A stretch of 64,000 nucleotides of DNA, taken from the NCBI RefSeq assembly GCF_017353185.1, contig NZ_JAFMYV010000001.1, positions 854,201 to 918,200 of the forward strand. Reading direction: 5' to 3'. Positions 51,706 through 59,091 of the stretch are shown here, piece after piece. The stretch is from Fibrella rubiginis. GTDB taxonomy: Bacteria; Bacteroidota; Bacteroidia; Cytophagales; Spirosomataceae. The notes beneath the pieces were generated by a model. That model made no database searches. It saw only the letters and a program-made list of their open reading frames with translations, and had not been told where the DNA came from. Both the position numbers and the translations under genes were made by a program. Within the stretch, counting starts at the first letter, position 1. Each line of letters starts with the position of its first letter.

Positions 51706-51715
51706 CCAAAACACG

Positions 51716-51871
51716 ATGCAACCAGCACCCGAAAAGCCCGGCCAGGATGATGGCACCGCCCCCGATAGCGAAACCCAATCGTCGGCCGACAGCGCTCAGG
51801 GTGAGCGTAATAACCCGGAAATAAACGAGGAGAAAACCGGCTCACGCGAAAACGACCCGGCGGAAGGGTAA
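51716..51871 (+). CDS. Small disordered polar protein
   Basis: A 51-residue reading frame starting MQPAPEKPGQDDGTAPD and ending ENDPAEG. It is composed almost only of polar and small residues (Glu, Asp, Ser, Gln, Asn, Pro, Gly) and is surely disordered. It begins 10 bases after the acidic protein stop, so both are probably one transcript. Its stop codon lies in the first bases of the following palindrome. The composition and spacing argue for a real gene, but no relative is recognised. Confidence 0.5.
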   Translation: MQPAPEKPGQDDGTAPDSETQSSADSAQGERNNPEINEEKTGSRENDPAEG

Positions 51872-51921
51872 GTTGAGTTCAATGCGGTCCGCCGCGGCGG
51901 ACCGCATTGAACTCAACTTAC
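51868..51921. repeat. Perfect 54-bp palindrome between convergent genes
   Basis: Two 27-base arms with no loop, starting GTAAGTTGAGTTCAATGCGG and with centre CCGCCGCGGCGG. It begins at the small protein stop codon and ends 10 bases before the LysE gene stop. GAGTTCAA is shared with other repeats in the window. Confidence 0.95.
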
Positions 51922-51931
51922 ATTAAACTTC

Positions 51932-52567
51932 CTATTGTAAAAGCGCCATCAGCGGGTTATACAACTTAACCCAGGCCAGGCGGAGGGCCAAAACCAGGAA
52001 AACAACGCCCGTTAGTTGGTTGAAGATGCGGGCTACGCGGGGTGTGAAATAAGGCTTTAGCTTATAAGCGTACACCGCCAGTGCTGATTCTGTAGCTGCC
52101 ACGCCCAGCACGGAAAAGATCATAAACACGGTTTGTTGAGTGGTATCGTAGGCCAGCGAATGGCGGATATAGCCCGCAATAGTTACCCAAGACAGGAAAT
52201 TGAAGGGATTGAAGGCATTGAGCACGAAACCCGTAGTGAAATAATAGGCATAGTTGCCCAATCTTGCCGCTGGATAAGCAACGCTAGGGGTGCCCTTAGT
52301 CAGATTAGTTATCCCCATCACGACCAGGAAAACCACTCCCACCAGGGTCATTATAGGCCCCAATTCGCCCGAATAGGGAATTGTTGTGGTTCCCAACAGC
52401 GCAATCGTTACAAAAATAGCGTCGCCTGCCACCACGCCCAGTGCCACGGTAAGTCCGGCCCGGTAGCCGTTTGCCACGCTGTTCTGAATAATGGAAAAGA
52501 AAATGGCACCTACCGTGAGGCATTGGCCAATGCCCGTCAGAAAGCCGTAAAGAAGGGGTAGGATCAT
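51932..52567 (-). CDS. LysE-family exporter, copy 1
   Basis: A 211-residue membrane protein with six helices, of the LysE/RhtB amino-acid exporter superfamily. It begins MILPLLYGFLTGIGQCLTVG and has an interior YYFTTGFVLNAFNPFNFLSW with the family Asn-Pro pair. It is a close paralogue of the next gene upstream, which starts 14 bases away on the same strand. Substrate unknown; the lack of a paired regulator leaves it open. Confidence 0.85.
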   Translation of the reverse strand: MILPLLYGFLTGIGQCLTVGAIFFSIIQNSVANGYRAGLTVALGVVAGDAIFVTIALLGTTTIPYSGELGPIMTLVGVVFLVVMGITNLTKGTPSVAYPAARLGNYAYYFTTGFVLNAFNPFNFLSWVTIAGYIRHSLAYDTTQQTVFMIFSVLGVAATESALAVYAYKLKPYFTPRVARIFNQLTGVVFLVLALRLAWVKLYNPLMALLQ

Positions 52568-52580
52568 GGGCTGTGGTCGT

Positions 52581-53222
52581 TCACCATCGGTCCACCAAAT
52601 GCATTATGGGGTCGTAGAGTTTAACCCAGGCCAGACGGGCAGCTACCACAATGAAAACGATGCCTGTGACGCGGTTGAAAATCAAGGCCACCCGGGGTGT
52701 AAAAAAGCGCTTCAGCTTGTGGGCATAAATGGCCAGTGCCGACTCCGCCGTAGCCACACCCACCAGGGCAAATCCCATGAATACCGTTTGCTGCACCACA
52801 TCATAATTCAATGAATGCCGGATATAGGCGGCAATGGTCACCCACGAGACGAAATTGATGGGGTTGAGCGCGTTGAGCAGAAAGCCCGTCGTGAAATAGT
52901 AGGCGTAGTTGCCAAATTTGGTCTTGGGGTAGGCAATGCGCGGCGTGCCTTTGATAATGTTAAACAGCCCCAATACCACCAGAAAAATCACACCCACCAG
53001 GGCCAGAATAGGCTCCAGTTCTTTGGAATGGGGAATCATCGACGTACCCAGCAGGGCAAAGGTGACATAGATGGCATCGCCCAGGACCACGCCGAGGGTG
53101 ATTGTCAATCCCGCCTTATAGCCGTTATCTACGCTGTTCTGAATAAGTGAAAAGAAGACGGTGCCAAACGTGAGGCAAAGAGCAACACCCGTCAGAAAGC
53201 CAATGAGAATGGGTAAGAACAT
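52581..53222 (-). CDS. LysE-family exporter, copy 2
   Basis: A 213-residue six-helix protein, paralogous to the previous entry throughout (GFLTGVALCLTFGTVFFSLIQNSV against GFLTGIGQCLTVGAIFFSIIQNSV, given here as a comparison of separate stretches). It has the same YYFTTGFLLNALNPINFVSW block. ATG 53222 is chosen because it aligns with the start of copy 1; an in-frame ATG at 53240 adds six residues. The two copies may act as a heteromer or have split substrates (inference). Confidence 0.85.
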   Translation of the reverse strand: MFLPILIGFLTGVALCLTFGTVFFSLIQNSVDNGYKAGLTITLGVVLGDAIYVTFALLGTSMIPHSKELEPILALVGVIFLVVLGLFNIIKGTPRIAYPKTKFGNYAYYFTTGFLLNALNPINFVSWVTIAAYIRHSLNYDVVQQTVFMGFALVGVATAESALAIYAHKLKRFFTPRVALIFNRVTGIVFIVVAARLAWVKLYDPIMHLVDRW

Positions 53223-53255
53223 AGGGATAGCTACTGCCAACTGCCACTAATTGTT

Positions 53256-53804
53256 TCAGACTCCCCGCAACCGGGCTACCAGCAGTAGCCCCGCCATGCT
53301 GATGGCGTCGGTGATGCGGCCATCCATGACCATCTGCACGGCCTCAGACAGGGGTACTTTCAGCAGGGCCAGGTCTTCGGTTTCTTCGGGGGCGTGGGGG
53401 CCGGGCGTCAGGTCTTCGGCGATGTAAATAAAGCCCTCTTCGTCGGTGGCTGAGTTGGAGGTGTGAATCCGGGCTATTTTAGTCCAGCGGGCGGCAACAA
53501 AGCCGGTCTCTTCCTGCAACTCGCGCTGGGCCGAGGCCAGCAGATCGGTGCCGATGGGCGCGCCACCTTCGGGTATCTCCCACGAATATTCGTCTAACGG
53601 ATACCGGTACTGCCCAACCAGATACGTGTGGCCATCCTGGTCGATGGGTACAACGCCAACGGCTTTATTTTTAAAACTTACTACCCCATACACACCCGCC
53701 GTGCCGGTGGGCGTAATCACATTTTCGTGCCTGACAGCGAGCCAGTTGTTTTCGTATTTAACAGCCGAATCGAGCGTTTGCCAGGGGTTTTCTGTTGTGT
53801 TCAT
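53256..53804 (-). CDS. Nudix hydrolase (ADP-ribose pyrophosphatase-like)
   Basis: A 182-residue enzyme that probably hydrolyses ADP-ribose or related nucleoside diphosphate sugars. Before the Nudix box comes QYRYPLDEYSWEIPEGG, typical of the ADP-ribose branch. The box itself reads GAPIGTDLLASAQRELQEET, with the catalytic REL-EE intact but Thr where the consensus has its first Glu. ATG 53804 is chosen over ATG 53819. It is convergent with nothing and divergent from the CDF transporter. Confidence 0.85.
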   Translation of the reverse strand: MNTTENPWQTLDSAVKYENNWLAVRHENVITPTGTAGVYGVVSFKNKAVGVVPIDQDGHTYLVGQYRYPLDEYSWEIPEGGAPIGTDLLASAQRELQEETGFVAARWTKIARIHTSNSATDEEGFIYIAEDLTPGPHAPEETEDLALLKVPLSEAVQMVMDGRITDAISMAGLLLVARLRGV

Positions 53805-53855
53805 GGCTCGAAAATACAAACGTTTTGGCCTGTAAGCCGTACCTTTAGTAATAGA

Positions 53856-54848
53856 ATGACACTATTAAAGCAACCAAAAACACGCTGGATGGCCCTTTCA
53901 CTGGGGGTCAGTATCATTTTGCTGATACTCAAATTCACCGCGTTTGCCCTCACCAACTCCACCGCCATTTTGACCGATGCGCTGGAGTCTATCGTGAACG
54001 TAATTGCCAGTGCGTTTGCGCTCTACAGTCTCTACCTGGCAGGCCTCCCACGTGATCAGAATCACCCCTACGGGCACGGCAAAGTCGAATACCTGTCGTC
54101 GGGTTTTGAGGGCGCACTGATCCTGTCGGCGGGGCTGGTGATTATCTACGAAGCGGTGCTGAGTTTTCTGGAACCGCATCCCCTCAATGACCTCGGCTGG
54201 GGCGTAGGGCTGGTGGCGTTTACCACGGCGGCCAACGCGCTGCTGGGCTATGCGCTGGTGCGACAGGGCAAAAAGATGGAATCGGCAGCCCTGGCCGCCG
54301 ACGGGCATCACCTGCTCATCGACAGCGTCAGTAGTATTGTGGTGGTCGTTGGCGTGGGGTTGGTGCTGCTTACGGGCTGGCTCTGGCTCGACCGGGCGCT
54401 GGCCCTGGTACTGGCCCTGTTCATCATCTACAATGGCTGGTCGCTGGTACGGCAGTCGGTGGGGCGGCTGCTCGACGAAACCGACGCACCGACTATAGAC
54501 CGGGTAGTGACGGTGCTCAACGCCGACCGCCAGCCCAACTGGATCGACGTGCACAACCTGCGGGTACAGAAATACGGCGCCGACCTCCACATCGACTGCC
54601 ACCTTACCTTGCCTTACTACTGGGACCTGGCCAAAACCCACGAAGAAGTCCACCGGTTTGAAGAGACCCTGCAAACGGGTTTTGCCAGCGAAGTGGAAAT
54701 TTTCGTCCACGCCGACCCCTGTCTACAGGAGTGCTGCCACTACTGCCACGTCGCTAACTGCCCCGTCCGCGCCCACGAGTTTGTCCGCGACGTAATCTGG
54801 ACTGCCGAGAACCTGCCCCTGAATCAGAAGCACTTCGTGCCGATGTAA
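53856..54848 (+). CDS. Cation diffusion facilitator with Cys/His-rich tail
   Basis: A 330-residue transporter that exports Zn or a similar divalent metal by proton exchange. It has six helices (about 15-215) with metal-site pieces STAILTDALESIVN, HPYGHGKVEY and ADGHHLLIDSVSS. A C-terminal cytoplasmic domain follows (VHNLRVQKYGADLHIDCHL). It ends with an unusual cluster, HADPCLQECCHYCHVANC, giving five Cys and several His that could bind metal. ATG 53856 is used; the frame is open upstream into the divergent Nudix gene. Confidence 0.87.
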   Translation: MTLLKQPKTRWMALSLGVSIILLILKFTAFALTNSTAILTDALESIVNVIASAFALYSLYLAGLPRDQNHPYGHGKVEYLSSGFEGALILSAGLVIIYEAVLSFLEPHPLNDLGWGVGLVAFTTAANALLGYALVRQGKKMESAALAADGHHLLIDSVSSIVVVVGVGLVLLTGWLWLDRALALVLALFIIYNGWSLVRQSVGRLLDETDAPTIDRVVTVLNADRQPNWIDVHNLRVQKYGADLHIDCHLTLPYYWDLAKTHEEVHRFEETLQTGFASEVEIFVHADPCLQECCHYCHVANCPVRAHEFVRDVIWTAENLPLNQKHFVPM

Positions 54849-54861
54849 GGGGAACACCTTT

Positions 54862-54995
54862 CCTCCGAGGGCTATGCCCCCGGCAAGGAGAGGCAACCCT
54901 TTCAGGGTTATTAGTCGCTGGCTGCTGAGCATTAAAATACCATGTTCAACCCTGAAGGGGTTGTATATCCTTGCCGGGGGCATAGCCCTCGGAGG
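54862..54995. repeat. Inverted repeat of the CCCTGAAGGGGTTG / GGGCATAGCCC type
   Basis: Perfect 28-base arms at 54862-54889 and 54968-54995 (CCTCCGAGGGCTATGCCCCC...). Inside them is a second hairpin pair, AACCCTTTCAGGGTT and CAACCCTGAAGGGGTTG. The layered palindromes look like a REP-type intergenic element rather than a simple terminator. Confidence 0.92.
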
Positions 54996-55014
54996 GAATA
55001 CCACTATTTTTTTC

Positions 55015-55046
55015 TTGACATATTCGCGGAAAAAATTGTACCTTTC
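55015..55046 (+). promoter_or_regulatory. Possible promoter of the sugar isomerase gene
   Basis: TTG (55015-55017), 21 bases, then TACCTTTC (55039-55046), one base off the TAnnTTTG consensus. It lies about 195 bases before the ATG at 55242. Confidence 0.35.
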
Positions 55047-55241
55047 GACTGTATCAATTTGCTGCACGGGGCGAATCGCACCGCCACCAAGCTGATACTC
55101 AGGTTGTATTCTGAACTGGAAAGGTGGGTTGCGCTACAACCCGCCTTTTTTTATGCCCTGTCAGTAAGCTCATTAACCCTGAATCTTTCAGAAGAAAGGC
55201 CAGTTTTGGCCGGCGTACTCACATTTTTCACCCACCCGATC

Positions 55242-56156
55242 ATGAACCTGGATCGACGCTCGTTTCTCAAAACAACCTCAGCCCTCATGGCTGCTACCGC
55301 CTTGCCAGCCTGGGCCAACGCTGCTCCGGTCAAACCATTTTTCGACATCTCGCTGGCCGAATGGTCGCTACACAAAGCTCTGTTCGCCAAGAAGCTCACG
55401 AACCTTGATTTTCCGGGCATTGCCAAAAAAGAATTTGGTATCAGCATTGTCGAATACGTCAACCAGTTTTTCAAAGACAAAGCCCAGGATAAAGCCTACC
55501 TCGATGAACTGTTGATGCGCTGCCGCGACAATGGGGTGAGCAACCACCTCATCATGATAGACGGCGAAGGGCCGCTGGCCGATACGGACGCCACACGCCG
55601 GAATCAGGCAATTGAGAACCACAAAAAGTGGATTGAATGCGCCAAAACGCTGGGCTGCAAGACCATCCGGGTCAACGCACAGGGCAATGGTAGCCCGGAA
55701 GACGTAGCGAAAGCAGCGGTGGAGGGCCTGAGCAAACTGGGCGAAATTGGCAAGGCAGCGGGCATCAACGTGATCGTGGAAAACCACGGCGGCATCACCT
55801 CAAACGGTCAGTGGCTGGCGGGGGTAATCAAGCAGGTGGGCATGAAGAACGTGGGTACCCTGCCCGATTTCGGCAATTTTTGCATCAAACGTGTACCCGG
55901 ACAGTTTGCCTGCGAGGAGTCCTACGACCGCTATAAGGGCGTACAGGAGCTTATTCCTTACGCCAAGGGCCTCTCAGCCAAGACCTATGATTTCGACGAA
56001 CAGGGAAACTGCGTCGAAACGGACTATGTCAAGATTATGAAGATTGCCAAGGACGCCAAATTCAAAGGCATTATCGGTATTGAATACGAAGGCGACAAAG
56101 TAGACGAATACACCGGCATCCGCAAAACAAAGGAACTGCTGGAGCGGGTGGGGTAA
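55242..56156 (+). CDS. Tat-exported sugar phosphate isomerase/epimerase-like TIM-barrel protein
   Basis: A 304-residue xylose-isomerase-like barrel with a twin-arginine signal (LDRRSFLKTTSALMAATALP) at the N-terminus. Barrel features include GISIVEYVNQFF, NGVSNHLIMIDGEG, AINVIVENHGGITS-like IVENHGG with a metal Glu, TLPDFGNF and GIIGIEYEGD with a further Glu. These fit the metal-binding residues of the AP-endonuclease-2 superfamily. The likely role is periplasmic sugar or inositol conversion; the substrate is unknown. ATG 55242 fits the signal, and upstream open frame is ignored. Confidence 0.83.
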   Translation: MNLDRRSFLKTTSALMAATALPAWANAAPVKPFFDISLAEWSLHKALFAKKLTNLDFPGIAKKEFGISIVEYVNQFFKDKAQDKAYLDELLMRCRDNGVSNHLIMIDGEGPLADTDATRRNQAIENHKKWIECAKTLGCKTIRVNAQGNGSPEDVAKAAVEGLSKLGEIGKAAGINVIVENHGGITSNGQWLAGVIKQVGMKNVGTLPDFGNFCIKRVPGQFACEESYDRYKGVQELIPYAKGLSAKTYDFDEQGNCVETDYVKIMKIAKDAKFKGIIGIEYEGDKVDEYTGIRKTKELLERVG

Positions 56157-56162
56157 AAAATG

Positions 56163-56257
56163 AGTTCAACGTTTAAGGTCTAAGGTATAAAGTTGCTTCG
56201 CACGCGACGTATTTGAATGCGAAGCAACTTTATACCTTAGACCTTAAACGTTGAACT
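56163..56257. repeat. Inverted repeat with perfect 40-base arms
   Basis: Arms at 56163-56202 and 56218-56257, starting AGTTCAACGTTTAAGGTCTA and containing AAAGTTGCTTCGC, around a 15-base loop. It fills the gap between two convergent genes. The arm matches the outer arms at 46,864 and, less closely, 40,694. Confidence 0.95.
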
Positions 56258-56261
56258 GTTT

Positions 56262-56687
56262 TTACGCTTTCTCGCAGAACTCTTCCAGGGCCATTTCCAG
56301 GTGCTGGGCAATCATCTGCGCCGACCGGCCTTCGATGTGGTGCCGCTCGATAAAGTGGACTAACTCACCGTCTTTGAAAATGCCAATTGCAGGCGACGAT
56401 GGGGGGTAGGGAAGCAGATACTCGCGCATCTTCTCGGTGGCGTCGAGGTCGGCACCGGCGAAAACGGTGTAGAGGTGATCGGGCTTTACGTCGGTAAGGG
56501 CCAAAGCAGCTTTCACACCAGGGCGTGCAGCACCGGCGGCGCAACCACATACCGAGTTTACAACCACGAGGGCGGTGCCTTCGGCATTGGCCATAGCCGC
56601 GTCAACGGCGTCGGCGGTGGTCAATTCCTGGAAGCCTACGCTGGTGAGGTCTTCCCGCATGGGGGCAACTAAATGAGGAGGATACAT
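56262..56687 (-). CDS. Bacilliredoxin, BrxA/BrxB family
   Basis: A 141-residue thioredoxin-fold protein. The redox motif CGC in VVNSVCGCAAGAARPG (about 47-49) and the start YPPHLVAPMREDLTSVGFQEL match BrxA/BrxB (YphP/YqiW). These remove bacillithiol from mixed disulfides on proteins. The rest of the fold is seen in HLYTVFAGADLDATEKMREYL and FIERHHIEGRSAQMIAQHL. Bacillithiol genes are not in the window. It sits beside the sufT-sufE-sufS group but is separated by an inverted repeat. Confidence 0.9.
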   Translation of the reverse strand: MYPPHLVAPMREDLTSVGFQELTTADAVDAAMANAEGTALVVVNSVCGCAAGAARPGVKAALALTDVKPDHLYTVFAGADLDATEKMREYLLPYPPSSPAIGIFKDGELVHFIERHHIEGRSAQMIAQHLEMALEEFCEKA

Positions 56688-56690
56688 ATT

Positions 56691-56782
56691 GATTTACGAT
56701 GTATGATTTACGAATTACGATTTCAGGGATTAGTCGGGGTTACGCTGATGACCTACAAATCGTAAGTCGTCATTCGTAAATC
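56691..56782. repeat. Degenerate inverted repeat of TTACGA-type units
   Basis: The left side holds GATTTACGAT, GTATGATTTACGAATTACGA and similar units. The right side (56757-56782) is the approximate complement, AAATCGTAAG and ATTCGTAAATC. Like 23,262-23,412 it is built from iterated short units. It lies between the brx and sufT-like genes. Confidence 0.8.
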
Positions 56783-56783
56783 C

Positions 56784-57110
56784 CTACATAAAGCCCAATT
56801 CTAACTTGGCTACTTCCGACATCATGTCGGAGGTGTAGGGTGGATCGAAGGTGAGTTCGACGCTGACGTCGTTGACGCCGGGTACATCGCGCACCTTCTG
56901 CTCGATCTCGCCGGGAATTTCGCCTGCCGATGGGCAGGAGGGTGAGGTGAGTGTCATGAGCACGTAGACGTTGTTGACGGGAAAGATTTTGATGTCATAG
57001 ATCAGGCCAAGCTCATACACGTCTACCGGAATTTCGGGGTCGTAGACACTTTTGAGGGCCATAATGACCTGCTCTTTCAATTCAGCTTCGTTCAGTAGGG
57101 TAGCAGTCAT
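56784..57110 (-). CDS. SufT-like MIP18-family (DUF59) iron-sulfur assembly protein
   Basis: A 108-residue DUF59 protein used in Fe-S cluster assembly or maturation. Core motifs are VYDPEIPVDVYELGLIYDI and TLTSPSCPSAGEIPGEI with the conserved Cys. The end has VSVELTFDPPYTSDMMSE. It overlaps the sufE start region by 4 bases (stop and start), and the whole sufS-small ORF-sufE-sufT run is on one strand. Confidence 0.9.
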   Translation of the reverse strand: MTATLLNEAELKEQVIMALKSVYDPEIPVDVYELGLIYDIKIFPVNNVYVLMTLTSPSCPSAGEIPGEIEQKVRDVPGVNDVSVELTFDPPYTSDMMSEVAKLELGFM

Positions 57111-57526
57111 AAGGCATTCTCGTTGGCAAATGATTTCATGCGCTGAATCATGGAGGCCATCCCCCCGGCGCGACGCGAGGTGACCAGGTTGCTAAGGCCA
57201 ATGCGGTCGATAAAGTACAGATCGGCATTAGCGACATCCTCCGGTTTCTGGTCCGACAGCACCCGGATGAGCAAACTGACCAACCCCCGGCTGATTTGCG
57301 CAGTGGGCTCGGCATCAGCTTCAAAATGCACGGTGTCGGCCTTTAGTTCACTATTCAACCATACCTTCGACTGGCAACCGGGAATCAGATTCGCATCGAC
57401 ATGCAGATAGTCGGGCAGCGGCGGCAATTTCTTACCCAGGTCGATGATGTATTGCGTTTTATCCAACTGGTCGTCGAAGAGGTCAAACTCCTCAATGATT
57501 TCGTCTTGTTTCTCGTTAATCGTCAT
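57107..57526 (-). CDS. sufE: SufE-family sulfur acceptor
   Basis: A 139-residue protein that takes persulfide sulfur from SufS. SufE features are DKTQYIIDLGKKLPPLPDY, the active-site Cys in NLIPGCQSKVWL (about residue 50), and a C-terminal helix bundle (GLSNLVTSRRAGGMASMIQRMK). It starts 11 bases after a small reading frame that follows sufS and overlaps the DUF59 gene, so it is clearly part of the operon. Confidence 0.93.
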   Translation of the reverse strand: MTINEKQDEIIEEFDLFDDQLDKTQYIIDLGKKLPPLPDYLHVDANLIPGCQSKVWLNSELKADTVHFEADAEPTAQISRGLVSLLIRVLSDQKPEDVANADLYFIDRIGLSNLVTSRRAGGMASMIQRMKSFANENAL

Positions 57527-57537
57527 TTAGCTAATTT

Positions 57538-57675
57538 CTATTTTCGCCACTTAGCAAGATCCGCCATCACTCTTACCTTGGCTAAGTAGACCTGCATAGC
57601 CGGAAAACCAGCGTCTCGGATGGTTGGAATGCCATCGGGCAAGTTTTCGGTAATCCGTCTAAGTAGCTCCTTCAT
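57538..57675 (-). CDS. Small 45-residue protein between sufS and sufE
   Basis: A reading frame starting ATG 57675, four bases after the sufS stop, and ending 11 bases before sufE. The product begins MKELLRRITENLPDGIPTI and ends MADLAKWRK. It is basic and likely helical, without Cys. The close fit on both sides suggests it is translated with the operon. I do not recognise it. A chance frame in a short spacer is the alternative. Confidence 0.45.
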   Translation of the reverse strand: MKELLRRITENLPDGIPTIRDAGFPAMQVYLAKVRVMADLAKWRK

Positions 57676-57679
57676 TTGC

Positions 57680-58918
57680 TTACGCCATCATGGTTTTTAC
57701 GCGCTGAAGACCTTTAACGAGGCGGTCGATTTCGTCGGTTGTGTTGTAAACGGAAAACGAAGCCCGCGTGGTTCCGGCAATACCCAGGCGGCGCATCAGC
57801 GGCTGGCAACAGTGGTGGCCCGTCCGTACGGCAATACCCTGCTGATCCAGAATTACACCCGTGTCTTCGTGGTGAATACCATCCAGCACAAACGAGATCA
57901 CGCTTACTTTCTCCTTCGCCTGACCGATAATGCGCAGGCCGTCAATGGTTTGCAGCGCATCGGTGGCATAGGTGAGCAACTCATGTTCGTGGGCAGCGAT
58001 GGTGTCTTTCCCCAGCGTGTTGACGTATTCGAGCGCATTGCGCACCGCAATTACGTCGGCGATGTTGGGCGTACCGGCCTCGAACTTGTATGGGATATCG
58101 TTGTACGTTGTTTTCTCGAACGTCACCTCTTTGATCATCTCGCCGCCGCCGCGCCAGGGTGGCATGGTTTCGAGCAACGCCCGCTTGCCATAGAGCACAC
58201 CCATACCGGTGGGGCCGAAGAGCTTGTGGGCCGAGAAGACATAGAAATCACAATCCAGCGCCTGCACGTCGATCTCGATATGGGTTGTAGCCTGCGCCCC
58301 GTCGATGAGCACCACCGCGCCCACGGCATGAGCTTTGTCGATAAGGTATTTGACCGGGTTGATGGTACCGAGCGCGTTGGATACATGCACAACAGACACG
58401 ATTTTGGTGCGTTCGGTCAGCAGCTTTTCGTACTCGTCCAGCAGCAGTTCGCCCTCGTCATTAATCGGGATCACTTTCAGCACACAGCCACGCTCTTCGC
58501 AGAGCATCTGCCAGGGTACAATATTGGAATGGTGCTCCATCGTCGAGATCAGGATCTCGTCGCCTTTACCCAGAAAGGTGCGGCCATAGGTCTTAGCCAC
58601 CAGGTTGATGGCGTCGGTGGTGCCGTAGGTGAAAATGATTTCTTCGGCCTCGCGGGCATTCAAAAAGGATTGTACTGCCTTCCGTGACGCTTCAAACGCC
58701 GACGTAGCCCGCTCGGCCAGGGCGTGGATACCCCGGTGTATGTTGGCGTTGTCGTGTTCGTAATAATGGGCCAGCGCGTCGAGTACGGCGCGGGGCTTCT
58801 GCGTGGTGGCGGCATTGTCGAAATACACCAGGGGCCGCCCGTTGACAAGCTGGTCCAGAATCGGGAAATCAGCCCGAATTTGGGCCAGATCGAGGGTTGG
58901 GTACGTGGCAGTCTGCAT
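57680..58918 (-). CDS. sufS: Cysteine desulfurase SufS
   Basis: A 412-residue PLP-dependent enzyme that takes sulfur from cysteine for Fe-S assembly. It is group II of the family: YFDNAATTQKPRAVLDAL near the start, the PLP Lys in FYVFSAHKLFGPTG (about 225), and the catalytic Cys in RTGHHCCQPLMRRLGI (about 365). The GxHxxx substrate motif STMEHHSN is also seen. It is first in the operon, followed by the small frame, sufE and the DUF59 gene. Start at ATG 58918. Confidence 0.95.
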   Translation of the reverse strand: MQTATYPTLDLAQIRADFPILDQLVNGRPLVYFDNAATTQKPRAVLDALAHYYEHDNANIHRGIHALAERATSAFEASRKAVQSFLNAREAEEIIFTYGTTDAINLVAKTYGRTFLGKGDEILISTMEHHSNIVPWQMLCEERGCVLKVIPINDEGELLLDEYEKLLTERTKIVSVVHVSNALGTINPVKYLIDKAHAVGAVVLIDGAQATTHIEIDVQALDCDFYVFSAHKLFGPTGMGVLYGKRALLETMPPWRGGGEMIKEVTFEKTTYNDIPYKFEAGTPNIADVIAVRNALEYVNTLGKDTIAAHEHELLTYATDALQTIDGLRIIGQAKEKVSVISFVLDGIHHEDTGVILDQQGIAVRTGHHCCQPLMRRLGIAGTTRASFSVYNTTDEIDRLVKGLQRVKTMMA

Positions 58919-59091
58919 ACGAATAGAACAGTAAAACGGGCCAAAAAAGTTGGCTTCGTGGCGAAGAATGCACGTCGGTTAACTCGCCTGGCAGGTGACA
59001 CTCAATGATTGGGCGTAACCCATTTTTAGCATCTTTACTTCGTTTTGTGGAGCGAAGGCTTCATGCGGGCATACAAACAAGAAAAAGACGA

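Noticed and set aside
54862..56257. CRISPR array or phage att sites from the repeats
   Set aside because: The repeats are inverted, not direct with regular spacers, and no cas or integrase genes are present.
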